9,980 nucleotides of DNA from Acidobacteriota bacterium (lineage in GTDB: Bacteria > Acidobacteriota > Blastocatellia > Pyrinomonadales > Pyrinomonadaceae), in the NCBI GenBank assembly GCA_013698055.1, contig JACCVS010000568.1, positions 1 through 9,980 on the forward strand, given 5' to 3'. The translations under genes and the position numbers were made by a program. Under the pieces are notes generated by a model that was not told the origin of the DNA, did no database searches, and saw nothing but the letters and a program-made list of their open reading frames with translations. Positions 7,504-9,980 of the stretch are shown one piece after another (position 1 is the stretch's first letter; each line of letters begins with the position of its first letter).

Positions 7504-7666
7504 ATAACCTCCAGATGGAATTGATTTCAGAGGCAGATAACGGAGAGTTTCACGGCTTTGAATGTCGCGCGCGGATTTTAGTTGCTTAAAGCTCCGCTCG
7601 CTTTCGCGGGCAGGGTTAGCGCTCTCACATTTGAATGAGAAACCAAGAGCGCCTGTTCCGCATCAC

Positions 7667-7963
7667 CTAATCAATGTCGAGAGGGTTGATGAAAGGTTTG
7701 TCCTTATCCTTTTCGGCGCGTTTCATCGCTTCGCGGAACTTCTCTTCAAGCAACCGCTCTCGATCTTTGAGCGAACCAAGCTCCTGCTGGAACAACTGTT
7801 CGCGCACCTGCTTCTGCTTATCCAGCCCCTTACGCATCTCATCGAAAGAGGCAGTCGGCTTCGCCTTTACCTCATGTGAAATAATTGATCCCGTCTGCGC
7901 GTCAATTATCAGCGTCGTCTCGCAGCACGGGCAAATCAACGTGAACCGTGTTTTATCCACCAT
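7667..7963 (-). CDS. Small CPCC-motif protein with a charged coiled-coil tail
   Basis: A 98-residue cytoplasmic protein. The first 30 residues look like half of a zinc ribbon (FTLICPCCETTLIID, Cys11, Cys13, Cys14), followed by a beta-hairpin-like DAQTGSIISHE. Residues about 40-90 are rich in Lys, Glu, Gln and Arg with heptad-like spacing (LDKQKQVREQLFQQELGSL), so a coiled coil is likely. With only three cysteines in one cluster, a full zinc site would need a second subunit. A GGAGGT lies about 12 bases before the ATG, rather far, and an extended -10 box is placed at 8037-8045. I do not recognise a named family and offer no function. Confidence 0.7.
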   Translation of the reverse strand: MVDKTRFTLICPCCETTLIIDAQTGSIISHEVKAKPTASFDEMRKGLDKQKQVREQLFQQELGSLKDRERLLEEKFREAMKRAEKDKDKPFINPLDID

Positions 7964-8036
7964 CGCCTGTTCCCACCTCCATCGCAGGAAAACTCATCCG
8001 CCGTCAGGTTTCACCCCATCACTTCGGAACAACATA

Positions 8037-8045
8037 AGTATAACA
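8037..8045 (-). promoter_or_regulatory. Candidate extended -10 promoter (TGTTATACT) for the CPCC gene
   Basis: On the minus strand TGT is followed by TATACT (8042-8037), the TGn extended -10 form, which can work without a good -35 box; none is seen. Transcription would begin near 8030 and give a leader of about 65 bases. It lies downstream of the lipoprotein terminator, as a fresh promoter should. Confidence 0.4.
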
Positions 8046-8075
8046 TTAGAGAGCAATCAGGCAGGGTGAATGTGG

Positions 8076-8111
8076 AAAAACAAAAAGGCAGCCACAGGAA
8101 TGGCTGCCTTT
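8076..8111 (-). terminator. Rho-independent terminator of the lipoprotein gene
   Basis: A perfect 11-bp stem (8084-8094 with 8101-8111, AAAGGCAGCCA and its complement) has a six-base loop. On the minus strand it is followed by TTTTTGTTTTT, a strong U-run. It starts 28 bases after the lipoprotein stop codon. In the plus direction only three Ts follow, so it acts on the minus strand. Confidence 0.93.
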
Positions 8112-8139
8112 CGATCTCGAATTGAGCGCAGATTAACTT

Positions 8140-8799
8140 TTAGGGCGTGACAGCATCTTTGATAGCTCCGCCAACCTTCTTCGCACCCTGGACGGTCTTC
8201 TTGCCTGCGGTCTTAGCTCCGCCGACCACCGCGCCTCCCACGTCTTCAGCCTTATCGGCTGTCACACGTCCGGCGGTCTTGGCACCATCAACGGTCTTCT
8301 CGCCAATTTTCTTCGCGCCTCTACCGGCCACACCTGCCGCATCCTCAGCCTTGTCGGCGGCTTCCATTCCTATGTCTTTGGCTTTACCGCCAACGTCTTC
8401 GGCTTTATCACCAACAAACCCGGCTGCATCGGCAATGGCGTCACCGCCTTTTGCAAGGACATTATCCATATCGTCGGCGCGGATTTCCTTCTCTTCACCT
8501 CGCGCGGAATAGACTTTTGCTGTTCGCTTGCCGTCGCGCGTTGTGATAACGACTTTTGAGATGCGCGAGTTGTTTTTGTAGGTGCGTGTTTCGGTTTTCA
8601 CACCAGCGGCCTCGCTCATAACTGCTTCGTACTCCAAGCCGGTCGCGGGCATCTCCTCCACACTCGACCGGGCGTTAGAGTTCATCATATTGGCGTTTGA
8701 ATTGGAATTAGTAGAGTTAGAGTTCGATGAGTCGCCTCCGCAACCCACCATCATAGCCAGCGCCAGAGAGCCTGCGCCAATCATCATCTTAATACGCAC
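8140..8799 (-). CDS. Putative lipoprotein with an LEA-like repetitive helical tail
   Basis: With the GTG at 8799 this is a 219-residue lipoprotein. The signal (MRIKMMIGAGSLALAMM) ends in a lipobox-like MVGC with Cys20. An Asn/Ser spacer follows (about 21-45), then a small domain of beta character (about 50-105, with TETRTYKNNSRISKVVITTR). The tail from about 115 to 217 is built of imperfect repeats rich in Ala, Gly, Lys and Asp/Glu: DKAEDVGGKAKDIG, DKAEDAAGVAGRGAKKIG, DGAKTAGRVTADKAEDVG, GAKTAGKKTVQGAKKVG. Such amphipathic repeats resemble group 3 LEA and YtxH-like stress proteins that bind membranes or protect dry proteins. This is an inference from composition. The open frame extends upstream to 9009, but AGGAGG (8809-8814) nine bases before the GTG fixes the start, and the extension would read a tRNA remnant. 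A strong terminator closes the gene. Confidence 0.82.
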   Translation of the reverse strand: MRIKMMIGAGSLALAMMVGCGGDSSNSNSTNSNSNANMMNSNARSSVEEMPATGLEYEAVMSEAAGVKTETRTYKNNSRISKVVITTRDGKRTAKVYSARGEEKEIRADDMDNVLAKGGDAIADAAGFVGDKAEDVGGKAKDIGMEAADKAEDAAGVAGRGAKKIGEKTVDGAKTAGRVTADKAEDVGGAVVGGAKTAGKKTVQGAKKVGGAIKDAVTP

Positions 8800-8808
8800 G
8801 TTGATTTT

Positions 8809-8814
8809 CCTCCT
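8809..8814 (-). promoter_or_regulatory. Ribosome binding site AGGAGG deciding the lipoprotein start
   Basis: A full AGGAGG on the minus strand lies nine bases before GTG 8799. The product then starts directly with a lipoprotein signal peptide, which confirms the choice against the longer frame from 9009. In the remaining 165 bases up to the tRNA remnant I see no convincing promoter; a TATATT box near 8888-8893 lacks a -35 partner. Confidence 0.8.
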
Positions 8815-8979
8815 GCAATAATTTAGAGCGATAAGCCTGTGATGAATCGCAACCGATGTGCCATCCCTTAAGTAGCGAAAAGCCTTAAATATAGGGGACA
8901 CAGGAGAATTGAATCGCGCTAAATGCATACGGCTTGACGCCGTTCGCGTTTCTTTACAATACGAGGGAGATGAAATGAT

Positions 8980-9024
8980 TGGAACGGGAGACGAGGCTCG
9001 AACTCGCAACCCTTAGCTTGGAAT
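8980..9024 (-). pseudogene. 3' half of a tRNA-Gly(UCC) gene, broken at the anticodon loop
   Basis: Read on the minus strand from 9024: TTCCAA (rest of an anticodon loop with anticodon UCC), GCTAA, variable loop GGGTT (9012-9008), a complete T arm GCGAG-TTCGAGC-CTCGT (9007-8991), acceptor strand CTCCCGT (8990-8984), discriminator T and an encoded CCA (8982-8980). The piece matches the usual bacterial tRNA-Gly(UCC) 3' half. No D arm or 5' acceptor strand precedes it; only two bases separate it from the CCA end of the intact tRNA-Gly(CCC). Two changes from the common sequence (GCTGA to GCTAA, final acceptor C to T) suggest decay. It could be an integration scar, a deletion remnant of a tandem tRNA pair, or one arm of an attachment site. 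Confidence 0.8.
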
Positions 9025-9507
9025 ATTGGAGCGGGCGACCGGACTCGAACCGGCAACCCTCTGCTTGGGAAGCAGATGCGCTACCATTGCGCCACGCCCG
9101 CTCAAAACTAGCGGCTTAAGAAGATAAAACTCTGCCCATCGCACCCCCTGTGCTTGCTTGTTTAAGGTTGGGGAGAGCCTAAGTGAAACGTCAGACACTC
9201 CCACTTCGTTGACAGGGATCAGATAAACCTTGTCATTTTCAGGGTTGAGAGCTGCAAATAAATCCGCCAGCCCGCGATAGCTTGCCTTAATCCCTCCATT
9301 ACCGGATTGACTATAAGCGTTAAAAACAAGTGCGCCGTTTTTAACCCTCCCTGTCTTACATTGTACGCGAAGCAGGCGAGTCGAATCATCAACTACAAAG
9401 TCATACTTATGGCCGGAGCCGAAAGGTATAGACACAAGATAACCGGCAGCGACAAACGCCGCCAAGATTCGTGCCTCGCTCAAATTTCCCTTTTCTCTAG
9501 TCTGCAT
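9013..9507 (-). CDS. Group-I-intron-associated PD-(D/E)XK homing-type endonuclease (I-Ssp6803I-like), frame running into tRNA-Gly
   Basis: A 164-codon frame. The first 130 residues match the small PD-(D/E)XK endonucleases linked to group I introns, of which I-Ssp6803I (in a tRNA-fMet intron) is the known example. Visible signs are KGNLSEARILAAF with Glu11, PFGSGHKYDFVVDD with Asp36, then RVQCKTGR with the family's variant Q-x-K (Gln49, Lys51), the ending DKVYLIPVNE and a final WAEFYLL. Such enzymes nick or cut a long DNA target, often a tRNA gene. No stop codon occurs before the tRNA: residues 136 to about 160 are a translation of tRNA-Gly(CCC) (GSSPVAR is its T arm) and the TAA (9013-9015) lies in the tRNA-Gly(UCC) remnant. 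The functional protein therefore ends near residue 130-135. The ATG 9507 has no good ribosome binding site. No group I intron core is seen around it. It looks more AT-rich than its neighbours, which fits a mobile origin. Confidence 0.85.
   Translation of the reverse strand: MQTREKGNLSEARILAAFVAAGYLVSIPFGSGHKYDFVVDDSTRLLRVQCKTGRVKNGALVFNAYSQSGNGGIKASYRGLADLFAALNPENDKVYLIPVNEVGVSDVSLRLSPTLNKQAQGVRWAEFYLLKPLVLSGRGAMVAHLLPKQRVAGSSPVARSNIPS
9027..9101 (-). tRNA. tRNA-Gly(CCC), CCA encoded
   Basis: Seventy-five bases on the minus strand fold as a full cloverleaf. The acceptor strands are GCGGGCG (9101-9095) and CGCCCGC (9037-9031). The D stem is GCGC/GCGC with loop AATGGTA. The anticodon stem is TCTGC/GCAGA around loop TTCCCAA, so the anticodon is CCC. 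The variable loop is GGGTT. The T arm is GCCGG-TTCGAGT-CCGGT. The discriminator is T (9030), and the CCA is encoded (9029-9027). U73 and the acceptor sequence fit glycine tRNAs such as E. coli glyU. The gene lies inside the 3' part of the endonuclease frame on the same strand and probably shares its transcript. Confidence 0.97.
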
Positions 9508-9539
9508 AAATTAAGCTCATCGTTGGTACTGACAAAGCA

Positions 9540-9569
9540 AAGATAGTTAACGATGCGGTTGAGTGTCAA
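9540..9569 (-). promoter_or_regulatory. Candidate sigma70 promoter for the endonuclease-tRNA transcript
   Basis: On the minus strand a perfect TTGACA (9569-9564) is followed after 18 bases by TATCTT (9545-9540, 4/6 match). Transcription would begin near 9533, about 26 bases before the endonuclease ATG, and would continue into tRNA-Gly(CCC). There is no other good promoter just upstream of the tRNA, because that space is coding sequence. Confidence 0.5.
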
Positions 9570-9598
9570 CCACATTAGACCCTGCCTTCCCGCTTAAT

Positions 9599-9976
9599 CT
9601 ATTCGACTTTGTCAATCAGCTTGCGCGCAGCTTCCCCGATGCGCGCGGTGTCTTCCGGCTTACGCAGGCAACCCTGCGCACCGGCCTTCGTAGCTTCCTC
9701 TTTATCGAGCAATTCGGCAAACGCCGTGTAGAAGAGAATCGGCGTTTGCTGGTCGAAGCGGCGAATTTCACGGCACAACTCAAGACCGTCCTTATCGGGC
9801 AGGCCAATATCCAGCAAAATTAACGCGAATGGTTTGGTGCGCGCCAGCCCCAGCCCTTCGTCAGCCGTTTGCGCCGTGGTGACAGTGAAGCCCTCACTCT
9901 GCAAGCTAAACTCAACCAGGTCGCGCGTGTCAGCAGTATCCTCGACGAAAAGTATCTGACGCGAATTATCAGCCAT
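9599..9976 (-). CDS. Single-domain response regulator (CheY-like receiver)
   Basis: A 125-residue stand-alone receiver domain with no output domain. All key residues are present: acidic pair Glu12/Asp13 (LFVEDTAD), phosphorylated Asp56 (ILLDIGLP), switch Thr84 (FYTA) and Lys106 (LRKPED). Aromatic Tyr83 sits next to the switch Thr. Proteins of this kind relay phosphate or act by binding a partner, as CheY, Spo0F or DivK do. The start ATG (9974-9976) is four bases from the window end, so its ribosome binding site and upstream neighbours are not visible. The stop TAG is followed by a short gap with the candidate promoter of the endonuclease unit. Pairing with the kinase at 2555-4000 cannot be judged from the sequence; they are 5.6 kb apart on opposite strands. 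Confidence 0.93.
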   Translation of the reverse strand: MADNSRQILFVEDTADTRDLVEFSLQSEGFTVTTAQTADEGLGLARTKPFALILLDIGLPDKDGLELCREIRRFDQQTPILFYTAFAELLDKEEATKAGAQGCLRKPEDTARIGEAARKLIDKVE

Positions 9977-9980
9977 CTTT

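Noticed and set aside
7619..7652. Inverted repeat GCGCTCT ... AGAGCGC as terminator of the CPCC gene
   Set aside because: Seven pairs around a 20-base loop with no T-run; an alternative TCTCA/TGAGA stem competes. It may be chance.
8929..8943. Hairpin ACGGC-TTGAC-GCCGT as terminator of the tRNA transcript
   Set aside because: A five-pair stem with no T-run on the minus strand is too weak to call.
8934..8959. Plus-strand promoter TTGACG ... TACAAT
   Set aside because: The spacer is only 15 bases, the TTGACG lies inside a small 5-bp hairpin (8929-8943), and no plus-strand gene follows.
8800..9009. Upstream extension of the lipoprotein frame to 9009 (70 extra codons)
   Set aside because: It would bury the lipoprotein signal peptide, read part of the tRNA-Gly(UCC) remnant, and ignore a full AGGAGG in front of GTG 8799.
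9105..9507. Group I intron around the endonuclease
   Set aside because: The adjacent tRNA is uninterrupted, and I see no clear P/Q/R/S core elements in or around the coding region.
9571..9598. GCGGGA on the minus strand as the missing 5' acceptor end of tRNA-Gly(UCC)
   Set aside because: Only six bases fit. What follows shows no D arm or anticodon stem, so it is probably chance.

Overview
The window looks like a chromosomal segment of a Gram-negative-type bacterium, most plausibly an Acidobacteriota member near Blastocatellia. The basis is a PilD-type prepilin peptidase, an S13 penicillin-binding protein, a long UbiD-type decarboxylase, moderately high GC, and hairpins of heptanucleotide repeats between genes. 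The phylum is an inference from general style; no marker gene here proves it.

Layout. Bases 1-117 hold the 3' end of an unidentified plus-strand gene that runs into a heptamer-repeat hairpin (84-158). Next is a minus-strand D-alanyl-D-alanine carboxypeptidase (175-1428), whose last codons lie in a second heptamer repeat. A divergent intergenic region of about 130 bases leads to a plus-strand pair: prepilin peptidase (1560-2468) and an NtrB-like sensor histidine kinase (2555-4000), separated by a perfect 24-bp hairpin of the second heptamer family. Everything after 4131 is on the minus strand. In transcription order (right to left) it is: a lone receiver protein (9599-9976), a PD-(D/E)XK homing-type endonuclease (9013-9507), tRNA-Gly(CCC) (9027-9101), a 3' half of a tRNA-Gly(UCC) (8980-9024), a lipoprotein with an LEA-like repetitive tail (8140-8799) ending at a clear terminator (8076-8111), a small CPCC coiled-coil protein (7667-7963), an exported HEAT-like protein (6877-7503), a UbiD-family decarboxylase (5041-6816) and a membrane-anchored metallophosphoesterase (4132-5019). 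No stretch longer than 300 bases lacks a gene.

How the genes work together. Most are housekeeping genes: cell wall (carboxypeptidase), type IV pilus or secretion (prepilin peptidase), signalling (kinase and receiver) and quinone-type decarboxylation (UbiD). The UbiD and phosphoesterase genes lie 21 bases apart and are probably co-transcribed.

The most interesting part is 8980-9570. An endonuclease of the group-I-intron-associated PD-(D/E)XK family (I-Ssp6803I-like) has no stop codon of its own before the tRNA. Its frame runs through a complete tRNA-Gly(CCC) and ends just inside a second tRNA remnant, a tRNA-Gly(UCC) 3' half whose recognisable homology begins at the anticodon loop. No intron is visible. 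This suggests a free-standing, tRNA-targeting homing endonuclease unit, or the debris of one.
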